NCBI GenBank assembly: GCA_951394045.1
Contig: OX595986.1
Span: 1,054,001-1,118,000 of the forward strand
DNA: 64,000 nt
Reading direction: 5' to 3'
Source: Nitzschia sp. DOCU1
Taxonomy: Eukaryota > Bacillariophyta > Bacillariophyceae > Bacillariales > Bacillariaceae
Positions 51,116 to 62,777 of the stretch are shown here, in pieces (within the stretch, counting starts at the first letter, position 1; the number at the start of each line of letters is the position of its first letter). Both the position numbers and the translations under genes were made by a program. The notes beneath the pieces were generated by a model. The model was not told where the DNA came from and ran no database searches. It saw nothing but the letters and a program-made list of their open reading frames with translations.

Positions 51116-51536
51116 GGTGAAACACTGCAACGAGGAAAATGTAATGAACGCAAGTGGAGAGACAACTGTTTTATCTGCAACAGTTTTTTGCCACGAGACA
51201 TTGGCTTTGAACTCGGCACGCAGGCACGTTGAAATTACGTCGCCAATCTAACGTGACAGTTAAATGAACGGCGAACATTTCGACTCACTCGACAACGTTT
51301 GGAGGGCAATACTTTCACGCCTTGCGTAACGGTTCTTTACTGGTACATCGATTGGATTCCAATAATCATCGAGGAGAATGAATCCATCTGTGTTTCAAAT
51401 CCGACGACGATGACGAACAGGAGATGCTCATCAAGGTCGTCATTGCTGATGCATCGTATCGAACCACATCTGATACCATCCTACCGGTCTCTTATTATTT
51501 CAAGAAGAAGAGAGACGACCTGTGTTGACGACCACC
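51116..51536. other. Divergent intergenic region
   Basis: 421 bp between the OSCA gene (-) and the first sulfotransferase gene (+). The last part, just before the ATG, resembles the leader of the two downstream paralogues (AGAAGAGAG...TTGAC..ACCATGCG). Confidence 0.45.
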
Positions 51537-52676
51537 ATGCGCCCGGGAGGTGTCTTGCCATTATCTTGTTACGCCGTCGTCACCATCGTTCTTTGCATTG
51601 GCTCTCAGTTTCGATCCTTTCAACCACGATCGGCGCTAGCATTCCTTGGACTTGACAATGTCGCTGGTGTGGCTGAGACAAACAAGATTGTCAATGCAAA
51701 TGCTACTACGACGACTAACAGGCTCGCCCGGGACTTGAATCGGCGCTTCTTTTTCCGCAATTCAAGTCTTCCAAAACCTCCGAACACACAAGGCGCGTAC
51801 ATTCACATTGGCAAGGCAGGTGGGTCGACCATTGCCTATCATTTACGGAATGGATGTCATTCCTGGGTCAAGAAGCCTTGCCATGTCGTGGACAATGAAA
51901 CGCGCATCAGTCAACTTTCGACGTATTACCATACGCCTGATTTTGACAGACCTGTCATTTCCAAGACCAAATACGACTTTTACGTCATACATTTACGAAA
52001 TCCTCTACAGAGATTCATCTCCATCTTTTCCACCTATCATTTGGGCAACATGGAATTTCGTGCCCCAAAAGATAAATTCGTGCCTGGCTTGGAACAACGA
52101 AAACTACAGCGTCGATTTTCCAGATGCTTTGCATCCTTGCAAGATTTTGCCACGGCGGTGGGACACGAAATGGACAATCAAACCACCACCAAAATTAACC
52201 AATGCCCTGGCTATGCTTTGGATATTGTTACACAAAAAGTCGAGTTCTCAGCTCATTGGTATTGGAATCACTATTCCGTGTACCAGGAAGCATTGTTGCC
52301 CAATCCGTCCTTTTCGAAGGCGGCCATCTTAGCTTTGAGGACGGACCATTTATGGGACGATTGGATTTCGGCCAACCAATACTTGGGGCAAGCACAAGTC
52401 ACATTACCGGCAAATATGACCCGACAACGTTGGTCGAGTCGTTTTGAATTACCTGTATCGACCGATATTTCTCTTCAAGCGCAGCAACATCTGTGTTGGG
52501 CATTGCGTTCGGATTTCCAAGCGTATTTGACTTTGTTGGGGCGGGCTGCCAACCTCTCTCCGATACAGAAACTAGCAAGTTTGGAGGACTGTCAAGCCAG
52601 TTGCCCCTGGCTCAACTTGACGTTAGACGTGTCATCGTCATCCTTAAATGCTGCTGCTGCGGCAGCAAAGTCCTAA
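51537..52676 (+). CDS. Carbohydrate-type sulfotransferase, tandem copy 1
   Basis: Single exon, about 379 residues from the ATG at 51537 (MRPGGVLPL); the frame to 51522 would need GTG. This is a type II membrane protein with a short hydrophobic anchor (LSCYAVVTIVLCIGSQF). The 5'-phosphosulfate loop of PAPS-dependent enzymes is YIHIGKAGGSTIAYHL (residues about 89-103). The 3'-phosphate motif is VIHLRNPLQRFISIFS (about 150). Later conserved blocks are HWYWNHYSVYQEALL, ALRTDHLWDDW and EDCQASCPWLNL. These fit Golgi sulfotransferases acting on glycans; the acceptor is unknown. It is the first of three tandem paralogues. Confidence 0.8.
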   Translation: MRPGGVLPLSCYAVVTIVLCIGSQFRSFQPRSALAFLGLDNVAGVAETNKIVNANATTTTNRLARDLNRRFFFRNSSLPKPPNTQGAYIHIGKAGGSTIAYHLRNGCHSWVKKPCHVVDNETRISQLSTYYHTPDFDRPVISKTKYDFYVIHLRNPLQRFISIFSTYHLGNMEFRAPKDKFVPGLEQRKLQRRFSRCFASLQDFATAVGHEMDNQTTTKINQCPGYALDIVTQKVEFSAHWYWNHYSVYQEALLPNPSFSKAAILALRTDHLWDDWISANQYLGQAQVTLPANMTRQRWSSRFELPVSTDISLQAQQHLCWALRSDFQAYLTLLGRAANLSPIQKLASLEDCQASCPWLNLTLDVSSSSLNAAAAAAKS

Positions 52677-53478
52677 AGACATTGTAGATAGCTGAAACTG
52701 CTTTCATTCTCGCTGTTTCGCCAATAGAATTATGAAGAAGTGTGCATCCAGTACAGTCCTCAGACAATCAGAGAGTCTACACAAGTCGAGTTGTTCTGGC
52801 AGCATGGCCAGCATAGTTAGCTGTAGTGTCAGATCGTCGTTTGGTATTCTGGGCTGTCACCTTTGTTTATAAGAAGAGCTTGTTGTTCGTCTCCAGGCAT
52901 CTTGCTAGCGCGCCTGCGACTAACTGTTGAATTCGCCTCGCGAAATTGTCAAAGGGTGCAAGCATATAGAGCTCTCGGTTCCATTGTCTCTCTCTACTCT
53001 CTACTAGGAGAGACGGTGCAGACAACTGCCGGTAATTGCTGATGACGATCCCTCGTTCAACGGGGCGAGGGTCAAATGAGTCGAAAGGCATGTGAGACTC
53101 TGCGACGAGAGCGACGACGACGAGAGACGACCAAAATCTCTCTTGCGCATATTTACGAAAACATAGGCATAGAGTACGCAGTCAAAATGCAAGGGCAAGG
53201 CCATGTGGTGACAGCCGGGAGTACTGGACTACTACGTACTTTCCATAAAACAAACGTCCTGGCACCGGGTGCTTCAAGGAGGAATGAACCAGGGAACAGA
53301 AACTGCACAGCTGGGAGCAAGGTTTCGGTGCTTCCGGGAAACAGAGCGACGACGATAACCACCATCAGATGCCGTGGGCCGCCTCTTCATTAATGTTCTG
53401 TATCGTTCCGCAACTGTGATATCCTCATAACGACCTCTCAACAGTATTCCACCAGAAGAGAGGCCAGTATTGACAACC
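52677..53478. repeat. Spacer duplicated between sulfotransferase genes, copy A
   Basis: 802 bp that, from about 52690 on, closely matches 54675-55397, including the CTTTCATTCT..GCTGTTTCGCC block, a CTTTGTTTATAAGAAG block with a TATA-like TTTATAA, and the leader before the next ATG. It presumably holds the 3' UTR of one gene and the promoter of the next. Confidence 0.75.
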
Positions 53479-54657
53479 ATGCGCCGAGGCGTCTCTGTGT
53501 TGCGCCGAGGTCTCTCACTATCTTGTTACCCCGCCGTCGTGCTGCTGGCTACTTTTCTCTGTATTGGGTCTCAGTTCCTGTCCTTTCAACCACGATCGGC
53601 ACTACTATTGCTTGGGCTTGACGATGTCACTAGTACGACCATGGCGGTGGTGGTGGAGACAAACACCTTCGTCACTCCAACAAATACTACAACTAGCAGG
53701 CTCGCCCAGGACTTGAATCAGCGCTACTTTTCCCACAAAGATATGAACCTCCCTGAACCTCCTAATACACCAGGCGCGTACATTCACATTGGCAAGGCAG
53801 GTGGGTCGACCATGTCCTATCATTTACGGAATGCATGTCATTCCTGGGTTAAGAAGCCTTGTCATGTCGTGGACAATGAAACTCGCATCAGTCAACTATC
53901 GACGTATTATCATACGCCTGATTTTGCAAGTCCTGCTAATCTCCAGACGAAGTATGACTTTTATGTCGTCCATTTACGGAATCCTCTAAAGAGATTCATC
54001 TCCATTTTCTCCACCTATCATTTGGGCAACAAGGAATTTCGTCCCAAGAAAGATCGATTTGCGCGTAGCTTGAAACGACGAAAACTACAACGTCGATTTT
54101 CCAGGTGCTTTGCATCCTTGCAAGATTTTGCCACGGCTGTGGGATGCGAAATGGGCAATCAAACCACAACCAAAATCAACGAATGCCCCGGCTATGCTTT
54201 GGATGTTGTTACACAAAACGTCGAGTTCTCACCGCATTGGTACTGGAATCACTACTTGGTGTACCAGGAAGCATTGTTGCCCAATCCTTCCTTTTCCAAA
54301 GCGACCATTTTAGCTTTGAGAACGGACAATTTATGGGACGATTGGATTTCGGCCAACCAATACTTGGGGCAAGCACATGTCGCATTACCCTCAAATATGA
54401 CCCGACAACGTTGGTCGAGTCGTTTTGAGTTACCCGTTTCGACCGAGATTTCTCTTCAAGCGCAGCAACATCTGTGTTGGGCATTGCGTTCGGATTTCCA
54501 AGCGTATTTGACTTTGTTGGGGCGGGCTGCCAACCTCTCTCCGATACAGAAACTAGCAAGTTTGGAGGATTGTCAAGCCAGTTGCCCATGGCTCAACTTG
54601 ACGTTAGATGTGTCGTCGTCATCCTTAGATGCTGCTGCTGCGGCAGCAGAGTCCTAG
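53479..54657 (+). CDS. Carbohydrate-type sulfotransferase, tandem copy 2
   Basis: Single exon, 392 residues from MRRGVSVLRRG. It has the same plan as copy 1 with a longer anchor (CYPAVVLLATFLCIGSQF). The PAPS loop is YIHIGKAGGSTMSYHL and the 3'-phosphate motif is VVHLRNPLKRFISIFS. The region between these motifs and the C-terminal third are almost identical to copy 1; most changes lie in the stem. The stop is followed by spacer copy B. Confidence 0.8.
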   Translation: MRRGVSVLRRGLSLSCYPAVVLLATFLCIGSQFLSFQPRSALLLLGLDDVTSTTMAVVVETNTFVTPTNTTTSRLAQDLNQRYFSHKDMNLPEPPNTPGAYIHIGKAGGSTMSYHLRNACHSWVKKPCHVVDNETRISQLSTYYHTPDFASPANLQTKYDFYVVHLRNPLKRFISIFSTYHLGNKEFRPKKDRFARSLKRRKLQRRFSRCFASLQDFATAVGCEMGNQTTTKINECPGYALDVVTQNVEFSPHWYWNHYLVYQEALLPNPSFSKATILALRTDNLWDDWISANQYLGQAHVALPSNMTRQRWSSRFELPVSTEISLQAQQHLCWALRSDFQAYLTLLGRAANLSPIQKLASLEDCQASCPWLNLTLDVSSSSLDAAAAAAES

Positions 54658-55397
54658 AAACGAAATCGTGCTACAATTTAAACTGCTTTCATTCTTGCTG
54701 TTTCGCCAATAGAATTATGAAGAAGTTTGCATCCAGTACAGTCCTCAGACAATCAGAGAGTCTACAAAAGTCGAGTTGTTCTGGCAGCAGGGCCGGCATA
54801 GTTAGCTACAATGTCAGATCGTCGTTTGGTATTCTGGGCTGTCACCTTTGTTTATAAGAAGAGCTTGTTGTTCGTCTCCAGGCATCTTGCTAGCGCGCCT
54901 ACGACTAACTGTTGAATTCGCCTGGCGAAATTGTCAAAGGGTGCAAGCATAGAGCTCGGTTCCATCGTCTCTCTACGTAATAGAGATCTGTGCAGACAAC
55001 TACCGGTAGTAGCGCTGGTGTTGATCCCTCAACAGGTGTACAGGTCAAATGAGTCGAATGACATATTTGAGACGACGAGATCACACGACGGACCAACTCT
55101 CTGATCTCTCTCAGGTGCATATTTACACCGAAACATGCCGTGAGTAAAATGGACTTCTACTTTCCATAAAAACAATCCTCCCAGCACCGGCTTGCTTTAA
55201 GGAGGAATGAACCAGGGAACAGAATTGAACAGCTGGGAGCAAGGTTTCGGTGCTTCTGGGGAAACAGAGCGACGAAGATCAGCATCAGGCGCTGTGGGCC
55301 GCTTCTTCGTTAATCTTCCGTATCGTAACGCAACTGATATCCTCTTAACGGGAGGCCTCTCAAGAATATTCCAGAAGAGAGACCAGTATTGACAACC
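54658..55397. repeat. Spacer duplicated between sulfotransferase genes, copy B
   Basis: 740 bp homologous to the preceding spacer with small deletions. It contains the same TTTATAA-containing block and the same leader before the start codon. Conservation of non-coding DNA at this level points to recent tandem duplication or conversion. Confidence 0.75.
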
Positions 55398-56561
55398 ATG
55401 CGCCGAGGCGTCTCTGTGTCGCGCCGAGGTCTCTCACTATCTTGCTACGCCGTCGTCGTGCTGCTGGCTACTTTTCTCTGTATTGGGTCTCAGTTCCTAT
55501 CCTTTCAACCACGATCAGCACTGCTATTGCTTGGGCTTGACGATGTCACTAGTACGACCATGGCGGCGGTGGTGGAAACAAACGCTGTCGTCACTCCAAC
55601 AAATACTACGACTAGCAGACTCGCCCAAGACTTGAATCGGCGCTTCTTTTCCCACAAAGATATGAACCTCCCCAAACCTCCTAGTACACCTGGCGCGTAC
55701 ATTCATATCGGCAAAGCGGGTGGTTCGACAATGGCCTATCATTTACGGAATGGATGTCATTCCTTTATCAAGAAGCCGTGTCACGTAGTCGACAATGAAA
55801 CGCGCATCAGTCAACTTTCGACGTATTATCATACTCCGGACTTTGCAAGTCCCGCTAATCTCCAGACGAAGTACGACTTTTACGTCGTACATTTACGAAA
55901 TCCTCTAAAGAGATTCATCTCCATTTTCTCTACCTATCATTTGGGCAACAAGGAATTTCGTCCCAGGAAAGATCGATTTGCGCGTAGCCGGGAACGACGA
56001 AAATTACAACGTCAGTTTTCCAACTGCTTTCCATCCTTGCAAGATTTTGCCACAGCCGTGGGACACGAAATGGGCAATGGAACAACACCAATTAACCAAT
56101 GCCCCGGTTTTCCTTGGGATGTTTTTAGACAAGAACTCAAGCAGTTCTCAGCGCATTGGTATTGGAATCACTACTTGGTGTATCAGAAAGCATTGTTACC
56201 CAATCCTTCCTTTTCCCAAGCGACGCTATTAGCTTTGAGAACGGACAATTTATGGGACGATTGGATCTCGGCCAATCAATACTTGGGGCAAACACAAGTC
56301 ACAGTACCGGCAAATACGACCCGACATCGTTGGTATAGTCGTTTTGAACTACCCGTATCGACCGAGATTTCGTTAGAGGCCCAACAACATTTGTGTCGGG
56401 CGTTGCTTTCGGATTTCCAAGCGTATTTGACGCTGTTGGGGCGGGCTGCCAATCTCTCTCCGTCACAGAAACGAACAAGTTTGGAGGATTGTCAAGCCAG
56501 TTGCCCATGGCTCAACTTGACACTGGACATGTCGCCGTTAGGGGCGGTTGCAGAGTTCTAA
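55398..56561 (+). CDS. Carbohydrate-type sulfotransferase, tandem copy 3
   Basis: Single exon, 387 residues from MRRGVSVSRRG. The PAPS loop is YIHIGKAGGSTMAYHL and the 3'-phosphate motif VVHLRNPLKRFISIFS. It is the most divergent of the three in the middle (GNGTTPINQCPGFPWDVFRQ), and its poly-Ala C-terminal tail is shortened. All catalytic motifs are intact. The gene ends 174 bp from the convergent RPB2 stop. Confidence 0.8.
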   Translation: MRRGVSVSRRGLSLSCYAVVVLLATFLCIGSQFLSFQPRSALLLLGLDDVTSTTMAAVVETNAVVTPTNTTTSRLAQDLNRRFFSHKDMNLPKPPSTPGAYIHIGKAGGSTMAYHLRNGCHSFIKKPCHVVDNETRISQLSTYYHTPDFASPANLQTKYDFYVVHLRNPLKRFISIFSTYHLGNKEFRPRKDRFARSRERRKLQRQFSNCFPSLQDFATAVGHEMGNGTTPINQCPGFPWDVFRQELKQFSAHWYWNHYLVYQKALLPNPSFSQATLLALRTDNLWDDWISANQYLGQTQVTVPANTTRHRWYSRFELPVSTEISLEAQQHLCRALLSDFQAYLTLLGRAANLSPSQKRTSLEDCQASCPWLNLTLDMSPLGAVAEF

Positions 56562-56734
56562 AGATATTGCTACACCACTAGTTGAAAAGGCTTTCATTCT
56601 CGCTGTTTCGCTATGAGAATTACGTAGTACCTAGTCTGTAGTGTGAAGCCCACAATCTATCAATGGACAACAAGCGTGGGGCCATCTCACTTCTCGCCAC
56701 AGGAGCCTGGTGGTTGCCCTCCATTTTCACTTCA

Positions 56735-59700
56735 TTAGTAGGAGTTGTCTCGTGTCTTTCGCACATCGGTATAAATGCGAGTCGAAATGCACATAGACAT
56801 CATTTCTTGCAAGAGCAACTTGCAAGCATAGGGGATTTCAATTTGACAAATCTTGGTGGGACGTCCTACACACATTGGGGAACGACATTCATACGTCATC
56901 TTCTTCAAATTGGCTTGGGCGGTCAAACCGCAGCGTTCACAAATGTGAATGCGGTATTGATCCGAGTTGCAAAAGAAGCGATCCCGAATAAAGTTGGCGC
57001 AACCGTGGGTGATCAAACAGTCACGTTCCATTTCTCCCATGCGCAAACCACCATCTCGCGAACGACCTTCTAGCGGTTGACGAGTCAACATGGCGACGGG
57101 ACCACGAGCACGCGAGTGCACCTTGTCGTCGACCAAGTGCTTTAGACGTTGGTAAAAGGTTGGACCCAGAAAGACGCGGGCGTTCATGGGGCGGCCTGTG
57201 TGGCCTTGATACAGGTGTTCGTTGCCGTGTTTTTGGTAGCCCATGGCATGCAAACGAGAACTGATATCTTCCATTGTCACATCGGTAAATGGCGTGGCAT
57301 CACCTTCGCATCCTTGAAAGACCACTACCTTGCCAAGTAGACATTCAATCAACTGGGCGATAGTCATACGTGATGGAATAGCGTGGGGGTTGACGATGAT
57401 ATCGGGAACGATACCTTCCACAGAAAACGGCATGTCTTCTTGCCGATAAGTCATACCGATGGTACCCTTTTGACCGTGACGAGAGGCAAACTTGTCACCA
57501 ACCTGGGGAATACGCACATTTCGAATGCGGACCTTTGTAAAGCGATATCCCTCCTTGGTCGTACTGACCATGACGTTGTCGACGATTCCGTTCTCGTTGG
57601 CCTTCATGGATGTACTGCAATCGCGCTTGGTGTAGCGTGAGGGCATATTGGCTTGGGCGTCGATTGGCGCGGTCTTACCAATTAACACATCATCACCTGA
57701 TACTCGAGTTCCAGGAGCAACCAGACCGTCGTCATCGAGCTTTCCGTACTCTCCGTGTTTCATTCCTCGTGTGCTGTCAGCCGTCGGCTTTTCAAATACC
57801 TCCGAGTTCAACGATCCTGCAGTTCCAATGGCGCTGGCCTTTTCCTGATCAATATAGCATCGGTAGTACGAACTGCGGAACAAACCACGGTCGATGGCCG
57901 ACTGGTTCATAATGAGGGAATCCTCCTGGTTGTAGCCCGTGTAAATCAAAATACCGACAATGACGTTGACACCACTGGGAAGTTCACGGAAGTGCAAGAA
58001 TTCCATAGAGCGCGTCGTACAAAGTGGCTTTTGCGGGTAGTGCAACACGTGGGCCATGGTGTCCATTCGCACTTGGTAGTTGGAAGCGTAAATACCCATG
58101 GCTTGTTTTCCCATGGCACTATAAATCAAATCATGAGAAGTGAGGATGCCATCGCTTTAAAGATAAAAAACAGCAGGGCGCAGACGATTCGTACCTTTGG
58201 TAAACATTACGCGGCGATTGGTTGTGGTCGGGGAATGGAATAATGGAGGCGCAAACACCCAAGATCATGGACGGGTGAATCTCGCAGTGTGTATACGTAT
58301 TGGAATACGAGTCTTCCGAGTCCAAGTCCCTGGGCTCCATGGCAATCATTGTCGTTTCTTCCTCTTCTGTGTCAATGAACTCCACGATACCCTCCTGCAG
58401 CAAATCAGTCCACGTGAGCTTCTTTTCACCTTGCAATCCTTGCAGTTGCATGACATGGTGCTTCTTGATGAGCAATTGCTGGTCTTGGACAATAAAGAGC
58501 GGGCGACAGATACGACCGGCATCCGTGTAAATGCGAACTTCCTTGGCGGCAATGTCGCGCACAATGGAAACCTCGGGGTCAATATCCACCATACGACGAA
58601 GTGACCGGAAGTTATCAACCAAGAATTTCGGGTCACGATGAATGCCCACCCAATTACCGTTAACAAAGATCTTGCACGTGTTTGGTTCGGCAACGACCGA
58701 AGGAAGAATATCTGTCAAGTTTTCGGTACTGAACTCTTCCAAAAATTCCAACACGGGAATCTGCGCTGTACCCGTCGTGATGTAGGCCATGAGCGCCAAG
58801 TTCTTGACGAGACCGACTGCTTGCCCTTCGGGCGTTTCGCAAGGACACACCATACCCCAGTGTGTGTTGTGAAGCTGACGGGGCTTGGCCTGCTTTCCCG
58901 TTCTGGCCAGGGGGGTATTACTACGTCGCAAGTGCGACAAGGAGGACGCATAGGTCAAACGATTGAGCACCTGCGACACACCAGCCTTGCCAGTATTTCC
59001 CTTGTCACCCCCTTTTGATCAAATAAAGGAGTTAGAATAAGAACAAACGCAAGGATGCGACTTGTCCGTGTACAATGATACTTACAATTTCCAGTCGCCA
59101 AACTGTACTTCAATCCATCAGTGATGTGGTTACTCTTGATTGCCGCTCCAATATTGAAGTGCTTGCCTTCATCCAAACATCGTTGCAAGTGCCGACGAAC
59201 GTCCAAGGTCAACTTTCGGAACAAAATTCGAAAAAGGCCGCCCAATAGGGGTCCTGCCAGATCTAGGCGCTTCTTTCCAAAGTGATCGCGGTCGTCCTCT
59301 TCGGATCGTCCCAATCGACAACTCAACAGTTTGTGAACGGCATACCCCAGGAAGAAACCCTTTTTCGTTTCGCAGTGCTCCTCGGTACCCACGTGGGGTA
59401 GCACTTCTTTTTGCAAGATGCCTTGTGCGTATCGGATACGATCATCCTTGGTGACATCACGAGCACTACCACGACGTCCGATAAAGTCGAGTGCGACTTC
59501 CTGTCGTTGAATGACAAAGGCTTCTTCCAAACTTGGCCGAAACAGATCCATCATTTCACCATCCGTCAAGTCATACACCACATGCTCAATGATGTCTCGA
59601 TCTGCCACATAACCCAACGCTCGGAAGATGATCACGACAGGAACATCTGTACGAATGTACGGCAAGGTACTTCGGATTTGATTTCCTTCAATGGCACCAC

Positions 59701-60547
59701 GTCCACCCTTTTGATACATTTGAATATACAGGGTGGAAACGGGACGAGTGGAGTTTTCGACTTGACTTCTCGTTTCAATGACCCAAGAGAATTTACTGGG
59801 TTGCTTCTTCTTGAACGCATATACGTGATTGTTGGAGAGGCGCTCCTGTGCGATAATGACCTTTTCACTTCCATTGATTACAAAGTAACCGCCCTGATCA
59901 AAAATGCACTCCCCGAGATCACTCAAATCAGCATCGTCCTTGTCACTCAAGACACAAAAGAGACTTCTCAACATGATGGGTACATATCCGAGGAACTCTT
60001 TCTTGGCAATTTCCGTAGTCTCCGGTTCCCCCATCTGCTCGGAAGGATCTCCAATGTTGATATCCCGAGGAACTTGATACTGATTCATTTCGACGTCGAC
60101 ATAAAGAGGCGCACTGTACGTCAGGTTTCGAAGGCGGGCTTCATGTGGAAACATGTTGGTGACTGTTCCGTCCTTCTCTACTGTAGTGGGCTTGCTGAGA
60201 TAAACTTGTCCAAATTTGATTTCAAAGACTGGTTTCGTCTCGTTGACTGCTTGATTATCAAAGGCTTCGTCATCATAGCCCACCATGTGTTGAAGTTCCG
60301 GGGTGACTCGAATAGCACCACTGTCATCCACGAGCTCTTGCATGGTATTTTGAATGAATTCATCAAAACTATCCAATTGCTGCCGTACCAGTCCCTTCTC
60401 TTCAAAATAGGCGGAAATGACAGCCCAGGCATCCTCTTGTGTCACGGGGATATCATCGACGTCCATGGTTTCCTCCTCCATCATGGCATCTCCTTGCGGT
60501 TCGCCATCGGGGGCTGCCCCATACGCGTCGTCTCCATATTCCATCAT
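56735..60547 (-). CDS. RPB2: RNA polymerase II second-largest subunit (RPB2)
   Basis: There are three exons, 60547-59086, 59011-58195 and 58118-56735. The introns of 74 and 76 nt are phases 1 and 2, and the product has about 1220 residues, normal for RPB2. Subunit 2 forms half of the Pol II active centre. Diagnostic stretches are [70 protein letters not shown] and [20 protein letters not shown]. Further stretches are [22 protein letters not shown] (the Mg-binding switch region), [13 protein letters not shown] and the C-terminal zinc site CERCGL...YEC. The N-terminus is acidic ([11 protein letters not shown]), as usual. Splice sites were set by frame and family continuity. RPB1/RPA/RPC alternatives are excluded by these sequences. 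Confidence 0.97.
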
Positions 60548-61105
60548 GTGATTGTTGTGTTGTGATTGCGAATCGGGAAATCAGGGGACGCTTGTGACTA
60601 GCAGCTCGTTTTATGAAATAAACAAACACCGGCACCAAACTTTGCTTTCTAGACTATGCAACCCAAATGACTGCTAGTCCCACACCGCGTCGCTGATGCA
60701 ATGCTGAAACCGCGACAAGGAAGGACAAGTAGCGGAGCAGCACAGCAAAAGTGGCATTTTCCTGATGCCGCTGCTCCCAGACACCGCCACCATGGTGGTC
60801 CCTCCTCCTCTCCCCCCTCGGCAACCGCAAAACGTGCGGCCACCACGCACGGTCGGGAACAGCAAAGCTAAGTTAGTAACGTATCCACATAAGTACTCTA
60901 CATGGGTACACTTTGTCTGTTGAAGCAATGTGAGTGCGAGACGCGCGCCGCGCCAAAGTGCCGGAGGCAAGTTTTGACTTCGTGGTGCTGCTGGGTGTCA
61001 TCATCGTCGTCGTTCGTCGTCGCTTTCATTCTTTTCTATCATTCTGAACAAACCCGTCGTAATCTCCTCATTGTCATTAACCCAGTAACCATCACTGAGC
61101 TGCAC
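60548..61105. other. Divergent intergenic region
   Basis: 558 bp between RPB2 (-) and the HPP-type gene (+). An in-frame ATG at 60902 upstream of the preferred HPP start would add 68 poorly conserved-looking residues. No other gene was seen. Confidence 0.4.
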
Positions 61106-62777
61106 ATGGATTTGTCCACACTGTCGGCCTCAGACCCTGAACAGCCGCTTCCTGCTGTCCAAGTTGACCAAGAACAACAAGAATTGCTTGAAGATACCGC
61201 ATACGATACTGAATTCTTTGCCCGTGTTGTAGCAGATGCAGGCCGATGGGCCTTTGGTGTTGTTTTTCTCGAAGTGTGGGTATTGAATGCGGCGCGTACA
61301 CATTTGATTCGACCGGATCATGGTTGGTGTATAGATCCTTATGCGACGGACTGCGGAGAAAATTCTAGTACATTTGTTGATCGATTGAGGACTGATTCGA
61401 TGCGAGAGGATTACTTGACACCCATGCCACTGGCGCCGGGGTGTGGACTACCAGGAGCGTTGTATGCGCAAATGCAAAGAGGAAACATCATCACCACAAG
61501 TGAACAACGACTCCTCCGCTTATCGAAGGGGGGGCCTCATGGAAACTCGACTGAAACGACTAAAGAAAGGCAATCATTTGGTAGGCGAAGTACTTTTGCT
61601 TGGGCGCCGACGAAAGGAGTCGATGATTCAAGCTGTAACTTGGAGGGAAGTCAAACCGATTGCGGAAGATCCAGATCAACCCTACAATCCGAGGCTGAAA
61701 TTCTCCGCCAGCACTGGATTGGGATGGGTCGTGCAGGTGATGTACCATTTTCGGTGGGGAAGTCGAAAGGACTGGTCGTGTACATGGCGCGCAATACAGT
61801 CAATGTTCCCAGATTGGTTGATCCTGTCAACACTGACTACCTGTTTCATGCTTCTGTTCTGATAGGATCGGCGTATGCTCTAAGGGTTCCGCGCTTGAGA
61901 GCCGAAAAGGCTCGCCAAGAAGAATGACAAAACACATTGCATCGCGTGTGGGCAAAGATTCTTGCAACGATAGGAAGACTCAATACGACGATTGAAAGTT
62001 TTGTCAAGGAGCAGTCAGAGCGACGCTCTAGCTTGGATAATTCTTCCATAAAAGTATCCATGAGTACAGCCGATATGCAATTGACGCGCGCAGGGTCCAC
62101 CAGGATTTTGCACAAGACAGCGGCAATGTGGAAGAAGGGCTGGGGTGCCAACAATCTTCCGCCACCATCCTTTTCGTGGCAACAGACATGTTGGACATTT
62201 TTGGGTGCCTTTGCGATGCTCGTGTTCCTGACCAATCTGAATCGTTCCTTGACGGAGACCTTTGGACAACCATATAGTCTTGTTCTTGGGTAAGTCAGAA
62301 GTGCTGCTCACATTCTTTCAATGACATGTCATAAGCTCATACTTTCTTACTTCTATCTTTAGCCCCTTTGGCGCTCTGATGACTCTCCAGTTTGGCTTGA
62401 CTGCAGCCCCGGCGTCTCAGCCCCGCAAGGCGATTCTCGGACAAATCTTCAGCCTCATCATTGCTCAGGGGATCGGTCAAAGTACGAGTTTAGATCCTTG
62501 GCTCAAGCAGTCACTAGCTACATCCTTGGCGATTGCAGTCATGGTCAAGTCTGGCACTACCCATCCTCCCGCTGGAGCAGCGGCGCTCCTATTTTCTACA
62601 GGAAAATTATCTTGGACACAAGTTGGAATGATGCTAGTAGGAAATGTAGTTGCGATCGTTTGTGCTACCGTTTTCAACAATCTCAGTGACAAGCGGCAGT
62701 ATCCAACCTTTTGGGGCTTTCGAGAACTGAATGATATCATGTTGAATTACAGCAGCAAGAAGGAAAAGGACGCGTAG
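61106..62777 (+). pseudogene. GAF-like/HPP-family membrane protein with frame lesions
   Basis: There are two parts, 61106-62289 and 62363-62777, with a 73-nt phase-2 intron (GTAAGT...TTTAG). HPP proteins are four-helix integral membrane transporters, linked to nitrite in chloroplasts of some plants. The C-terminal part is a good HPP domain: SWQQTCWTFLGAFAMLV, SLVLG|PFGALMTLQFGLTAAPASQP, HPPAGAAALLFSTGKLSW, GMMLVGNVVAIV. The N-terminal soluble part ends KGLVVYMARNTVNVPRLV...LIGSAYALRVPR. Between them the conserved-looking TWREVKPIAEDPDQPYNPR lies in a different frame. Reading it needs a shift at a G7 run (61528-61534) and a compensating shift near 61717-61738. A TGA at 61925-61927 then interrupts the same frame before HRVWAKILA. 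Either this is a decaying gene or the assembly has errors. Confidence 0.65.

Noticed and set aside
57149..60565. Several plus-strand frames of 60-380 codons
   Set aside because: All are antisense shadows of the RPB2 exons.
61925..61927. TGA as a selenocysteine codon
   Set aside because: It falls in a linker between two domains with no redox motif, and two frameshifts lie upstream; decay or sequence error is simpler.
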